Origin: Ceratotherium simum simum
Lineage: Eukaryota; Chordata; Mammalia; Perissodactyla; Rhinocerotidae
Assembly (NCBI RefSeq): GCF_000283155.1
Contig: NW_004454197.1
Location: 15,194,695-15,258,694 of the forward strand
Direction: 5' to 3'
Length of the DNA: 64,000 nt
The notes below the pieces were generated by a model. It searched no databases, was not told where the DNA came from, and saw nothing but the letters and a program-made list of their open reading frames with translations. Within the stretch, counting starts at the first letter, position 1; every line of letters starts with the position of its first letter. Both the position numbers and the translations under genes were made by a program. Below, in pieces: positions 22,208-36,000 of the stretch.

Positions 22208-24737
22208 ATTGTATTTTTTCTTTAGTTTCTTTCTTCCTCCATTCATGTTGTTTATATCCTTTAAGTTGTTTCTTTTTAAGGTTATGTGTGTAAGTTATGT
22301 ATATATACAAATCCAGTGTTGGCAAAATTTTGTGTATTCATTCAGCACATCCCTATCATTATTTGGTCCTAATTTCAGTTGAAGATTGTTCAAAGGTTGT
22401 TGTCTTAGGATTTGATTTAGTTGCTGTAAATGAAATTCCAGATTAGTTTTTCAATGGGTAGCTTATTTTTCTCTGGGTTACTAATCCTTGGGTATTTATC
22501 TCTAGACCATTTTCAAGTTGCTGTTTTGTCAGGGATCACCTTCCTCTGTGGTGGTGTTTGACCATCTCTAGAGTATTGAAGAGTATGGAAGGAATGGGAA
22601 GAGAGGCAATGAACCATCCCTAGAAGGCCAGGACCCAGAAGGTGTACTGCACTTCTGTTCACACATCATTGACTAGAATTTAGTCATGTGCCCACACAAG
22701 CAGCAAGAGATGTTGAAAAATCGGGATGAGCACGTGTCTAGCTAAATATTCTTAAAGGAAAATGAAGGAGAGAATGAATATTCTGTAGCCACAGGTGTCC
22801 CAAGATATTTATATCTCTTTTCATATTTCTAAATTTGATAATAATCTCCCTGTTACAACTGAACCATTATATATTTAATGGTTTTTTAGTTATAAAACGT
22901 GACGCCTGTTTCAGCTGATATTTTCATCATGGCTCATTATAGTATCTTCTATTTTATAATTGTTGAGTTGTAGGCTAAGTTGTATTAAAAAGTGCCAAAT
23001 ATTGGATTTTATGCTTTGTTACCTGAACTTTTTAGAGTTTATGCTCAAATTATGCTATTTCAAGATGATATTCTGATGTGACAATGGCCTGCTTTTATAA
23101 AACTGTCACTACCAATTATGTTTTTGAAATTATACTCACAAACAACTGAGTAGTAATTATGCATTGTTCTTCATGTAGATAGTTGAAAATTTTTTCATAA
23201 AAATAGCAGCCGTATCTTTAAAAGATTTATCTGTAGAGCTTAATTGAATTAGGCAGAAAAGAAAGATTTTCAGCTCTGCTTCTCCCTTGTACCTGTGGAT
23301 TATATTCTCTGCATAATGCTCTGTATTAACGTATTCTGAATGTCTGCTTGGCACTACAGACATTTTTGGTTTTAGTTTAGGAATATCTGCAGGTTTCCCT
23401 CAAATAATACTCTTGAATATTTAACAAACTATGAAAATGTATTTTGAAGCTTTTTTTTTCAGTGTAGGACAATTTGAGATTATACGATTATGCTTAAATT
23501 CTAAAGAGCTAAATGTATCCTAATCTTTGTAAAACTTTCTCCTTCAAATTCTCCATGCTTCTACCACCCATCTTTAAAAAAAAATCCTTAATTTTTTTAG
23601 AAGGCCGAAACCAGATTAATTTCCCCGTTTTGAATTGCCGCTAAAGTACCACACACACACAGTTGTGCATTGCAGTACTTTGTTTTTTCAGAACTCATTT
23701 AGTTGTAGAGCATGCTGATTGAATTACTCAAGAGTGTGATTCTCTTCTCATGATATCCTTGTGTGGGAAAGGCTGGATGAATTCTGATCAGCTGACTATG
23801 TTTGTCCTCATTTAGTACAGAGTCGACTTTAAACTTAGAAATAAATTTGGTACTGTTGTTAAAAAAATTCGTATGGCTTAAAAGCAGTTACTCCAATCTT
23901 TTTCCTTTTAGGAGCCAGCTCAATGAAGGATAGCACAATATTATCATTTCTTCTTAGCTTTTTATGAAGGAACTCTACTTTTCTCTGCTTTACAATTGTG
24001 ATTCAACAAGCCAGTCTGTTGACGACAGCCTTGACATTATAATTGTAACCAATTTTTATCCAGTGTTTTCCTAGAAACTGGATTCTGTCTCATGGATAAA
24101 TGCTCCGTAGGTCTGTCACTGGCGTATTTTTTCCTTAACTTTAATCGTGTGTTACATTTGAGGTTCGCCTTGTTTGTCATGCCCCTAGAGAATTGAATAG
24201 AAAAGAATAGCATGTTTAAGATTACTAGGACTGAAATAGGCTAAAATGATTCCAAATCTTTAGAATGTTAGAGTATTCTCTTATTAAGAGCTTTCTATTT
24301 ATTTTGTTCTAAATATTCTTCTCATTAGATTGCAGAGCAAACAGAATCCACAAATGTTTTGACACAGAGAAAAGTTAAGGAATCTGGTTAATATGTTTCA
24401 TCTGCTTTTTAAACCAGAATAAAATTAACAAGAATAAAGATAATCCTTGTGGTGCAATCAGAATGACCCAGTTAAAACTTTGCTAGGTTGCTAAATGGTA
24501 AGGATGATTTTCATTTTCCATGAAAAGTTGATTGCTATATGGTATTTTTGCAGATAGTGTACACAATCACTTTCACTAAGTGACATTAGCGTGCGATGTA
24601 GTGTTGTATAGTTTCCATATATAACGTGCATGTGGAATTGTCATATCATAGTTTGGAATGATATAAAGAACTTGGAGTCAAGTCAGTATCGTGCGCGGGC
24701 CCCCCCGCCCCCCATATATTGGCCACATCCAGATGTT
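22208..24737. other. Unassigned intronic sequence
   Basis: About 2.5 kb without a gene that I can support. It contains a G/C-rich spike GCGCGGGCCCCCCCGCCCCC at 24693-24712 and short A-runs. Short ORFs are not supported by any family feature. Confidence 0.45.
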
Positions 24738-25034
24738 ATTTTTGTGTGTGTGTGAGGAAGATCAGCCCTGAGCTAACATCCATGCCAATCCTCCTCTTTT
24801 TGCTGAGGAAGACTGGCTCTGAGCTAACATCTATTGCCAATCCTCCTCCTTTTTCTCCCCCAAAGCCCCAGTAGATAGTTGTATGTCATAGTTGCACATC
24901 CTTGTAGTTGCTGTATGTGGAATGCGGCCTCAGCATGGCCGGAGAAGCGGTGCATCAGTGCACGCCCGAGATCCGAACCCGGGCCGCCAGTAGCGGAGCG
25001 CGCGCACTTAACCACTAAGCCATGGGGCGGGCCC
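24738..25034 (-). mobile_element. ERE SINE, antisense, full length
   Basis: Both GAGGAAGA blocks, the GATAGTTGTATGTCATA block and the CGGGCCGCCAGTAGCGGAGC head are present. A (TG)n stretch replaces the start of the tail. No convincing TSD. Confidence 0.92.
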
Positions 25035-25324
25035 CAGAGGGTGTTTTTTATTTTAATTTTTAGATAGTAGGATGTATCTTCATCTCCTCCCTCTCCCTGT
25101 AATAAACCCTATATTGACCATGTAAAGCTTTCAAATAAGAGTCAAGGAAAAGTTCTAATTGGAACCACTTTCTTTTAGATTACTCATTAGCATTAAAATG
25201 GTAAAACCTCATCAAAAACTTTAAAAATAATAGTATTACTAAATTGCCTTGTTCAACAGAGTAAATAAAAAGTTCATTGAATGTGTCCTTTTGATATAAG
25301 TTATTCAGTATTCTGTATACTGTT

Positions 25325-27835
25325 GGGTTTCAAGGGTTTTTTGAAAAAAATTTTTTATTGTGGTAAACACAACATGAGATCTTCCCTGTTAAGAAACTTT
25401 TAAGTGTTCAGTACAGTATTATTAACTGTAAGCACAATGTTAGACAACAGATCTCTAGAACTTTTTCATTTTGCATGACTGTATCCATTGAAGTATATCC
25501 GTCTATATCCAGTGAACAGCAACTCCCATTTCCCCTTCCCCCCTGCCCCTGGCAACCACCATTCTTTCTGTTTTTATGAGTTTAACTACTTTAGATATCT
25601 CATATAAGTGGAAACATGCAGTATTAGTCCTTCTGTGACTAGCTTATTTCATTTAGCGTAACATCCTAAAGGTTCATCCATGTTGCAGCATATGATAGGA
25701 TTTCCTTCTATTGTATGGCTGAATAATATGCCTTTGTATGGTCATATCACATTGTCTTTATCCATTCTATCTGTTGCTGGACAGCTAGGTTGTTTCTACC
25801 TCTTGGCTATTGTGAATAATGCTGCTGTGAACATGGGAGTGGAAATATTTCTTTGAGATCTTGCTTTTAATTCTTTTGAATAAATACTCTGAAGTGGGAT
25901 TACAGGATCCTATGGTGGTTCTATTTTTAATTTTTTGAGGAACCTCCATACTGTTTCCCATAATCACTGCACTATTTAAATTCCCACCAACAGTGCACAA
26001 GTGTTCCAATTTCTCTGCATCCTTGCCAACACTTATTTTTTGTTCTTTTAATAGTGGCCATCCTGCTGAATGTGAGTTGATATCTCATTGTGATTTTGAG
26101 ATTGTATTTCTCTTGTATTTGTCTTATGATTAGTGATGTAGAGCATCTTTTCATATACCTGTTGGCCCTTTGTATGTCTTTGGAGAAATTTCTGTTCAAG
26201 TCCTTTGCCCATTTCTTAATCAAGTTGTTTGTTTTTGCTATTGAGTTGTAAGAGTTCCTTATATATTTTGGATAGTAAGCCCTTATCAAATATATCATTT
26301 GCAGATATTTTCTCCCATTCTGTAGGCTGCCTTTTCACTTTTTTGATTGTTTCCTTTGCTGTGCAGAAGCTTTTTAGTTTAATGTAGTCGTACTTGTCTA
26401 TGTTTGCTTTTGTTGCTTGTGCTTGTAGTGTCATATCCAAGAAGTCATTGCCAAGACCAGTTTTACGTATCTTTTCTCTCATGTATTCTTCTAGGAGTTT
26501 TATAGTTTTAGGTCTTAAGTTTAAGTCTTTTAATCCATTTTGAGTTGATTTTTGTGTCTGGTGTAAGATTAGGGTCTAATTTCATTCTTTTGCATGTGGT
26601 ACCCAGTTTTCTCAGCACTGTTTATTGAAGAGACTATCCCCAAGTGTAGTCTTGACACCCTTGGTGAAGAGCATTTGACCATATATGTGTGGATTTATTT
26701 CTGGGCTCTCTGTTCTGTTCCCTTGGAAGACATATGTCTATCTTTATGCCAGTATGCTACTGTTTTGGTTACTGTAGCTTTGTTATATGTTTTGAAATCA
26801 GGAAATGTGAGGCCTCCAGGTTTTTTGTTCTTTCTCAAGATTGTTTTGGCTATTCACGGTCCTTTGTGGTTGCATATGAGTTTTAGGTTTGTTTTTTCTG
26901 TTTCTGAAAAAAATACCTTTGGGATTTTGATAGGAATTGCATTGAGTCTGTAGATCACTTTGGGTGGTATGGACGTTTTAACAATATTAAATCTTTCAAT
27001 CCATGAGCACAAGGTGTTTTTCCATTTATTTGTGTCTTCAGTTTCTTTCAGCAGTGTTTTGTAGCTTTCAATGTACAGATCTTTTGCTTCCTTGGTCAAG
27101 TTTATTCCTAAATATTTTATTCTTTTGGTGCTGTTGTAAATGGGATTTTTTTCATTTCCTTTTTGGGTTGTTCTTTGTTAGTTGTATAGAAAAGCAACTG
27201 ATTTTTGTATGTTGATTTTTGTACTGTACAACTTTACTGAATACATTCATTGGTTCTAATGGGATTTTTTTGTTTGTTTTTTTTGTGTGGAATCTTTAGG
27301 GTTTTCTACATGCAAGATCATGTCATCTGTGAACAGAGAAGATCTTACTTCTTCCTTTCTGATTTGGATGCCTTTTATTTCCTTTTCTTGCCTAATTGCT
27401 TTTGCTAGTATGTCCAGTACTGTGTTAGAAGTAGTGAGAGTGGGCGTCCTTGCTTTGTTCTCCATTAAAGAATCTTTTGGTTATTCACTGATGACTATGA
27501 TGTTAATTGTGGGCTTTTCATATATGGCCTTTACTATGTTGAGGTAATTTTCTTCTATTCCTAGTTTGTTGAGTGTTTTTTTTATCATGAAAGGGTGTTG
27601 GATTTTGTCAAATGCTTTTTCTGCACCAGTCAAGATGATCACATGGATTTTGTCCTTTATTCTGTTAATGTGGTGTTATCACATTGGTTGATTTTCATAT
27701 GTTGAGCCATCCTTGCATCCCAGGGAGAAATCCCATTTGGTCATGGTGTATGATCCTTTTAATGTGCTGTTGAATTTGATTTTCTGGTATTTTTTTGAGG
27801 ACTTTTGCATTTATATTCATCAGGGATATTGTTCA
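25325..27835 (-). mobile_element. Old L1 (L1MA/MB-like), 3' half, antisense
   Basis: The 3' UTR starts near TTTTTTATTGTGGTAAACAC, and ORF2 then reads in reverse up to the RT region near 27830. ORF2 pieces are recognisable on minus at 25785-26009, 25972-26298, 26216-26482, 26854-27099 and 27256-27465. All frames are broken. Confidence 0.9.
25785..27465 (-). pseudogene. Decayed L1 ORF2 fragments
   Basis: Minus-strand pieces include [20 protein letters not shown] and [17 protein letters not shown] (26854-27099) and an RT-core-side piece with [20 protein letters not shown] (27256-27465). The latter still shows the F-x-D-D type RT motif as FTDD. Frames are broken by many indels. Confidence 0.88.
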
Positions 27836-28044
27836 AGGACTTTTGAGATGAGCTAGAACAGTGTATCCTAGTCTTTTTTATAATAACAGATACTTATTAA
27901 CAGAGTGTTTTCATGTCAGTTATCCTGTTTGTTTATTGCAGTCCCTCTGTTAGGTGGGTAGATTTTATATTCCAATTTTCTTATGAATATGCTCAGACAA
28001 AATTACACATCATCACATATCAAGTATTATCATTAATATTATCA

Positions 28045-28220
28045 ATAATAATTAATACTTGTATAGCACATATTGTTTCAGGCACTCTTCTAAGTGTTTT
28101 ACATATATTCATTTAATCCTCACAACAGCCCTTTGCAGTATGTACTGTTATTAACCCCATTTTACAGATGAGAAAAATGTTGAGTAACAAGTAGTAGTAG
28201 AGCTTACTATTCATCTGGAT
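28045..28220 (-). mobile_element. MIR SINE, antisense
   Basis: Contains CACTCTTCTAAGTGTTTTAC, TTTAATCCTCACAACAGCCC and CCCCATTTTACAGATGAG, the conserved MIR core in reverse. Confidence 0.88.
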
Positions 28221-29988
28221 TTTAATCTAGACAATCTTGTTCCTGAATCTGCTTTGTTAACTATTGGATGTATTGCCATTCACAATTAACTAGAAGGGGG
28301 TCTATTTTAATTTAGAACCTTTACCTGCCCTGCTGTTTTGTTACCTATGGAATCAGATACCTTTTTTATTATCCAGAAGATTGTTTATTACCTGGAATCA
28401 GTGCTTTTTAAAAAAGGAGTAAAGTGCTTGAGCATTGAGGCACCTATTCTTTCCAAAAGTCTGTTCTCTTCCTAGACTTATGACTGTGCTTTGGGTATAA
28501 GAGGTTGCTTAAATGGGGGATCTAACAACTAGGAGACATTTAGATTATATAGCTGATGTTTGAGAGAATAACAGTAAGGAATAGAGAGCTAGGTTTTAAA
28601 ATTTATGTTGAGTCTACTCTGTGTGGTTGTGCCTCAAGAGGCCTGATCAAGTCATTGCATGAATGCATAAATTGGTTTAGATTACTAATGTGTCATTACT
28701 TTATGCAAACCCTGGTGTATAAGGATAATGGGTTTCTATACCAAATACAAATGAGAGACTTTGCATTATGCAAGTTTCACAGTAGGATTCCTTTTAGCAT
28801 TAAGATTTTCTAACATTTAATATGTGAATCAGTTTAAACTTTATCTTTTAATAAACCAGTTCCTGTAGAGCTTACACTGTTATCTTGATGTCACAGCATG
28901 GTTATTTTAAAGATAATATTTGTATAAAAAGATAACCTTGAATGATGCTTAATTCCAATTATCTTAGTTCACTGCAACTAGTAAGGGAAGATGCTTAATT
29001 TTTTGACGTAAATTTTTGGCCAATCTTGAAGTATGTTTCTCCACTTGTCCTCTAATTTTTTGTGTGTAGTACTGAGAACATGAAGATTATTACACTCTTA
29101 TAAACAGAAAATCTCTAATGATATCAAACCATTTATTTGAACTTGAAAGGACAAAATTTAACATCACTTCTGTATAAAGCATGGAGAAAATGTTGTTGGT
29201 CTCTGTTTAATCAGTCTTTTTGAAAGCAAGGATTTGTTCCCTTTTATACAGATTTAATCCTATGGATTTGATTATACAGACTCACAGCCCTTTATTCTTA
29301 ATTCTGCAATTCAAAGTGTTAAAACTGAAAGGTTTTTTCATTAAGTTTATAGTAAATTGATTTGCCAGCAAACTAACCTGAACTGAAGTGGGGCAGTTTA
29401 CATCTTTATCGCACTTAGTGTGAATATGTATATATTTCGCTGTAGAAATCACATATGTTGTTACATAGTACTGCTTTAGACTCCACTGTGTTATGTAATA
29501 TGTGGTATATGTACCATATTTACCTTTATAAAATTTGAAAACTTCTGAATAATTGTGCTTATCTGGCCCCAAGTTTCACTTAAGTGAATATGGACCCTTA
29601 TCACTTGTCATAAGCTGCCTGATTTCCATTGTTGGAAGAATGTGGGGCATGAATCAGTAGTATGAGGAATGAGAACATGTTGCACTAACTATATTGATTA
29701 GTAAGTTAGTATAAGCCTGGCAAGAGGTTTAGTTTCATCTCTTGGTTGGTAATAGTTGCCTGGAGCACTAATTGTTGATTTTGTAACAGAATACCACAGT
29801 GACTCCATGTCTGCCATAGGCATGGGAGCATGGTGGGAATATGAGCCAGGTAGTAATTGTCTATCCTGCTCTGTCTAGTTGTTTATGCATTTAAATTATT
29901 TTTTATGATTTTTAATTTATTAAATGAGACAATTTTATAATGACGGACAATAAGATGGAAACAGTTGATCTTTTTCTCATTTCTCTAG
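28221..29988. other. Unassigned intronic sequence before first visible WAPL exon
   Basis: No repeat or gene named. It ends in a pyrimidine-rich acceptor, TTTTTCTCATTTCTCTAG, just before 29989. Confidence 0.5.
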
Positions 29989-30084
29989 TCTCCTACAAAA
30001 GCTGTATATAATGCCAGACATTGGAACCATCCAGACTCGGAAGAACTACCTGGACCACCAGTAGTAAAACCTCAGAGTGTCACA
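29989..30084 (+). CDS. WAPL: WAPL exon A (32 codons)
   Basis: Starts after CTCTAG and ends before GTAAGT. Encodes [12 protein letters not shown] through KPQSVT, the linker before the WAPL domain. Begins and ends in phase 0. An ERE insertion begins about 50 bp past the donor. Confidence 0.96.
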
Positions 30085-33000
30085 GTAAGTGAACTGTACT
30101 TCTTAATTTTGTGTTTGTTAATAAATTATAATTTATTTTTTTTATTTTTATTTTTTTTGGTGAGGAAGATCAGCCCTGAGCTAACATCCATGCCAATCCT
30201 CCTCTTTTTGCTGAGGAAGACCAGCTCTGAGCTAACATCTGTTGCCAATCCTCCTCCTTTTTTTCCCCAAAGCCCCAGTAGATAGTTGTATGTCATAGTT
30301 GCACATCCCTCCAGCTACCGTACGTGGGATGCTGCCCCAGCATGGCTGGAGAAGCGGTGCATGAGTGTGCGCCCGGGATCCGAACCCGGGCCGCCAATAG
30401 TGGAGCGCACGCACTTAACTGCTAAGCCACGGGGCCAGCCCCAATAAATTATAAATTAATTAAGCAGTTGCTATCTTCATTCATAATTTGAAAGTCTCTG
30501 ACTTTTCTCTTTAACAGCTTATTATAGACTCCCTCACCAAAATTTAATGGTTTCAGTTTAATTCATTGGAAAACTGAGGATAATGTTCAGGATTTCAGAA
30601 ATTCTAGTGCTACTAGGTTATAAATAAAAGCCTGCTACTAGGTTATAAATAAAAACCTTAAAAAATATTAGACCACTTTTTACTCCTAACCTACATTTAA
30701 TGGAATTACAAGATTTACTGTTTAAGGGCAGATTATTCCATATTTGAAGTTTGTATTAACTATTAAGAGCAATATTATAAATTACATCCTACATAGATCT
30801 TAAAGTGGCTTTGAGTGATTAATTTGCTTTTCAGAGGAGAACTTTTTCCTGCATTCTAGTAATACCTTTCAATTCAAAAAACATCTAAAAAAGATTCTTA
30901 CCAAATTATTTTCTTCAGAATAACTGGTCGGACCATACATTAATACTTTTAGATTAATGGTAACAACTCAGTCATCTGGAGCTATCAAGGAATTGAGTTC
31001 TTTATAACAACAAAAAAAATTAGGGATAGAGATCTTGTTAAAATATAATGTACAGTTCCCTGTCTTCTATGTTGAATATATTAACCTCTTTTTACTGGTA
31101 TAAAGTCGTCATTGTACGTATTAGTAATTAAGTACCATGCTTTTATTATGGCTATTTATTACTACCCTAAACTACAGATTCTTGTACTTTAGAAATTCTT
31201 TTGTCGGTTGTAGTTTTCCTGTCCCATCCCTAGCTGCCCATCAATGCTATTTATGTATATAATTGTGGTTCTTTATTCCTTTTAATGGTCCTGGAGACAA
31301 ATAACAAATTGTGTGAAATGTAAGGTTAAAAAAGACCAGAAGGAATGCATGAGTGATTCTTTTGCGAGTAAAACGTATATGAGTCTTACCTAGTAGTGCA
31401 TGGAATTTTAAAGTATCCCTTATGACCTTTCAGAGGCCTCCCTCCACCCTATTTTTTTTTTTTTTTTTTTTTGCCTTTATTACTATCTTTTTTAAGCTAA
31501 ATTTGCCAGGTAGATGAGATGTTACTACTTTATATATTAGAACAACTAATTTAATACCTTTATTAATAGGTGAGGCTGTCTTCAAAGGAACCAAATCAAA
31601 AAGATGATGGAGTTTTTAAGGCTCCTGCACCACCACCCAAAGTGATAAAAACTGTGACAATACCTACTCAGCCCTACCAAGATATAGTTACTGCACTGAA
31701 ATGCAGAAAAGAAGACAAAGAAGTAAGGAGTCATATACAGTTTTACTGCATGTGGATAGATTTTTGTGTGTAATATTTAGCCTTTTCATGTCTTGAACAA
31801 ATATCAGTACACTGATATTCACAGTTTGGAGCCACAAACTTATCTTGTCCTACTACTGCCGATGTTTTTAAAACATTTCTTTTGGTTATCATCTAATGAA
31901 CTGTTTTATACACTTTTAAATAAAGTACAGCAAGCCCATAAATTTAAATATGCTAGTTTATAGTTATGAAAGAGGTGGACTTATTTTTTCTTGGCAGTTA
32001 TATACTGTTGTTCAGCACGTGAAGCACTTCAATGATGTGGTGGAATTTGGTGAAAATCAAGAGTTCACTGATGACATTGAGTACTTGTTAAGTGGCTTAA
32101 AGAGCACTCAGCCTCTAAACACACGTTGCCTTAGGTAAGATCTTATTTATATTTGATAATTGTGTGCATGCTATATATCTCATTAAAATTTGCATCTGGG
32201 TAGAGCCAAACATTTGTGATTTTGTTATCATGGGTGTAGTTTATAGCCATGATAAGTTAAAATATGATTGATTTCTTATAAGGGACTTGATTCTACACGG
32301 ATGAAAAAAGATGAGTGATCATAGTGTCATAGTACAGTATAGGCTTTAGTTTGCAGATGCTTAAAAGAAGTGTTATGCTAAAGATTCTTTTAAATTCTTT
32401 TTCAGCCTGAAATATTAGACATACAAGTGATAAATTTGATTAATTTAAGCATGTTTTGATTTGGATTTTTTGCATACTATAATGAATTGAATATCTTGAT
32501 TTGATTGAATTATCCAGTCAGTTAGAATATGTCCAATCAAGTATTATTTATAGTCTTCACGTATCAGAAGCATTATGAAAGCTACCTGAGACTTTTTGCT
32601 TTTAATGGTAGTAGTAATGTAAGTAATATATTGTGTTAAGTAATGAGCACGTGTTATTTATATTTTTTAATATAGCATACTTAGTCACATACTGTGCATC
32701 AGTAAATTTTTGATAATTCAGTTTGCCCATGTGTTTTATGTTGTGATCTGTATGAGCAATGCTTTGATACCCTCTCTAGGCGTGTCCCCCCCCCCCCCAT
32801 TTGCTTCTTTGGTATTGTGCAAGCAAAAAACTAACGCGCTAGCTATTTTCAGTCCCAGTAATCGAGTCTATTTTCTCCTAGTGTTATTAGCTTGGCTACT
32901 AAATGTGCCATGCCCAGTTTTCGAATGCACCTGAGAGCACACGGAATGGTAGCAATGGTCTTTAAAACTTTGGATGATTCCCAGCATCATCAGGTATTTT

Positions 33001-36000
33001 TAAGTTTCTGGGATTGAGAAGCATTATTTAAAAATTCTAGTCTGTTTGGATATTGAAAAATATCTTCATTGGATATTCATATATAAATATTTCTTAATTA
33101 TGGGTTGAGTTCATTTTATTTGCTAAATATATAGAGCTTAATGCCAGAAGTTTTTGCTTAATAAATCATTTAAGATTATTTTCTCATGACATTTTTTCCC
33201 GCTTGTCAATTTATTTATTTATTTATTTTTTTGGTGAGGAAGACTGGCCTTGAGCTAACATCCGATGCCAATCTTCCTCTTTTTTTGTTGTTGTTGAGGA
33301 AGATTGGGCGTGGGCTAACATCTCTGCCCATCTTTCTCTACTTTATATGGGATGCCACCACAGCATGGCCTGACAAGTGGTGCGTCAGTGCGTGCCCGGG
33401 ATCTGAACCTGCGAACCCCAGGATGCGGAAGCAGAGCGCACGCACTTAACCTTTGCGCCACCGGGCTGGCCCCCTTAACTTGTTAATTTATACTATTAAA
33501 ACATTATTCAGTAACCACAGCTAATATACCCTACCATGCTGGATATTTAATTCTGTACACATTGATTTCCTCTATTCAGAAAGCCTTGGAAAAAAATCTT
33601 TTACTAGTCTTTGATATTAATAGCAGCAAAAAAAAGGTTTTGAAATTAAAAAAAAAAAATTTTTCCCCCTAGCATTTTGTCTGGATGTTGAATCTAGGAC
33701 AATATAGCCCATTGTGAAAAAGAATGAATTTCTCATTTTCATTATGACTTTGACACTCTTAAAAATAAAGCATATGTAATAAAAGTCAGGTTTAACATTA
33801 TTGAAGTTAGAAAAAAAATAATCATTACTTATCATTATCAATAGTGGTATTTTGAGGTGGCTTTATTATAGTTTTGTTCAAGGAAATTATGTTCCACATG
33901 AAGATTCGGTGACACAGTCGAACACTGAATCTTCCAAAACTGTAAGCAATGTACTTTACCCTGAGTGAGAGTAACTCTATTACCAATCTGTAGTAGATAT
34001 AGAACAATGAGGGGGAAGAGAAGAGAACTAAGAATTAATTTGCTTTGTTATGCAGTTATGAGAGGACCAAGGCATTAATGTGTGTTCTTGGGGACAGTGG
34101 ATCTCCCAAGGCCTGTACTATGACCTCTTAATTTCCAAAAATAATTTGCCATGTAAGCATTTAATTAGTCACCTAATCTGAAATTTCTCTACTTTTGGGG
34201 ATTCAAAGTTTAAATCTTTAGTTAGTTGTATTTCTGTGCATTGAAATAAGTTTAAGTACAGAATATCCCAAATGTTGGAATATCCCAACATAGACCTTTT
34301 TGTTATATTAATGGTTACCTAAAATACATCATCTTTAGTACTTGTAGATTTTAGTACCTGTTATAAGCAGAGTGTGCTGACTACTTGATCTCAATGATTT
34401 TGAGAGTATATTATATTAATGGTTTTTTAAAAATTACTTGATTCAACCAGACCTGTTTGGTTTATTTTAAAGAAATAGTCTAAATATGTTTATTTGAGCA
34501 TCCTAGCTTTATATACTGACACAAACTAAGTTGTGTTTACTTTGCAGAAAACGATAGCTAAGTTTCTGATACAGATTTTATTTTTTTTTGTGAGGAGATC
34601 AGCCCTGTGCTAACATCTGCCAATCCTCCTTTTTTTTTTTTTTTTTTGCTGAGGAAGACTGGCCCTGGGCTAACAACCGTGCCCATCTTCCTCCACTTTG
34701 TATGGGACGCCACCACAGCATGGCTTGCCAAGCAGTGCCTCGGTGCGCGCCCGGGATCTGAACTGGCGAACCCCGGGCCGCTGCAGTGGAGCACGCGCAC
34801 ATAACTGCTTGTGCCACCGGGCCGGCCCCTCTGATAGAGATTTTAAAACACATTATTGATTTTAAACTGAAATTCGACTTTACTATATCATAAAGAATAA
34901 AGACTAAAGTGTATTGTAAAATAAGATTTTATATATTTATATATTGCTGAGAAAAATGTTCCTTAAACTCTTTATTTAGCAGAGAATGGCCAAAGAAATA
35001 TGTAATTCCACTTATATTATTCTAGCTTTGGGGCACTGAAGTAGGGAAGGTCTATAGAAAGGAAAATTTTAAAGCAACAGTGCTTTATTTATTTGATTCA
35101 CATTTTCCTAGTTCCCCTACTTCCTCTGAATATTTTAAGAGGCGGGGTTTCACTGAGTAAAATACTTTCAAGGTTTCCAACATGTGAACAAATGTCAAAC
35201 TGGTCTTATTTCCTGAAATTGTTACTAATTGCTTACATTAACTTTTTTTTTTTTTTGTCTCTTGAAGAATTTGTCCCTTTGTACCGCTGCCCTCATGTAC
35301 ATATTGAGTAGAGATCGTTTGAACATGGATCTTGATAGAGCTAGCCTAGATCTAATGATTCGACTTCTAGAACTGGAACAAGATGCTTCTTCAGCTAAGC
35401 TACTGAATGAAAAAGACATGAACAAAATCAAAGAAAAAATTCGAAGGCTCTGTGAAACTGTACATAACAAGCATCTTGATCTAGAAAATATAACGGTGGG
35501 TTCCTTCCTTCCTTCCTTCCATTATAAAATGAAAATTACTTTCAGAAATTTTTTTAATTAACCACAGCAGGTGTGTGACTTTGGACAACCATTTAACCTC
35601 TTGGTTTACAATTCAGCTAATTCTTCTAAGGTTTAGCTCTGAGCATAATTCTGTTCCCTGCCTAAAATTCCTAAACTAGCCCTTCTATATTTAGATTTTT
35701 GCCAGTAAATTTTCTATTGCATTTTGCCTAATCCTTTTCTCTTGATTTTTTTTTTTAAGGTAGAAATTACATTTTGGCTATTAGACATTCGAATTCTTAT
35801 TTTCTGTGAGTTTCAGGAATAAAGATTTGGAGGATTTGCGAGGGCCATTTTCACTGAGCATTCACTAGTTCCAGAGTATCTGTGAGTGTCTGATTAACTG
35901 CTTCAAGGGACCAAGACTCAGAAGGAAGATTCCTAGGCACCTGCCCTACCTGGAGCAATGTCTCTGATAATTGGGGTCATGGCCAGTAGCTACCCTTATG

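Noticed and set aside
24693..24712. GC-rich spike as a possible CpG island or promoter
   Set aside because: Only about 20 bp long, surrounded by AT-rich sequence and directly before an ERE.
32710..32934. Plus-strand ORF overlapping exon D
   Set aside because: It is in a different frame from WAPL across the exon and includes the C13 run. Only the spliced frame continues exons C and E.
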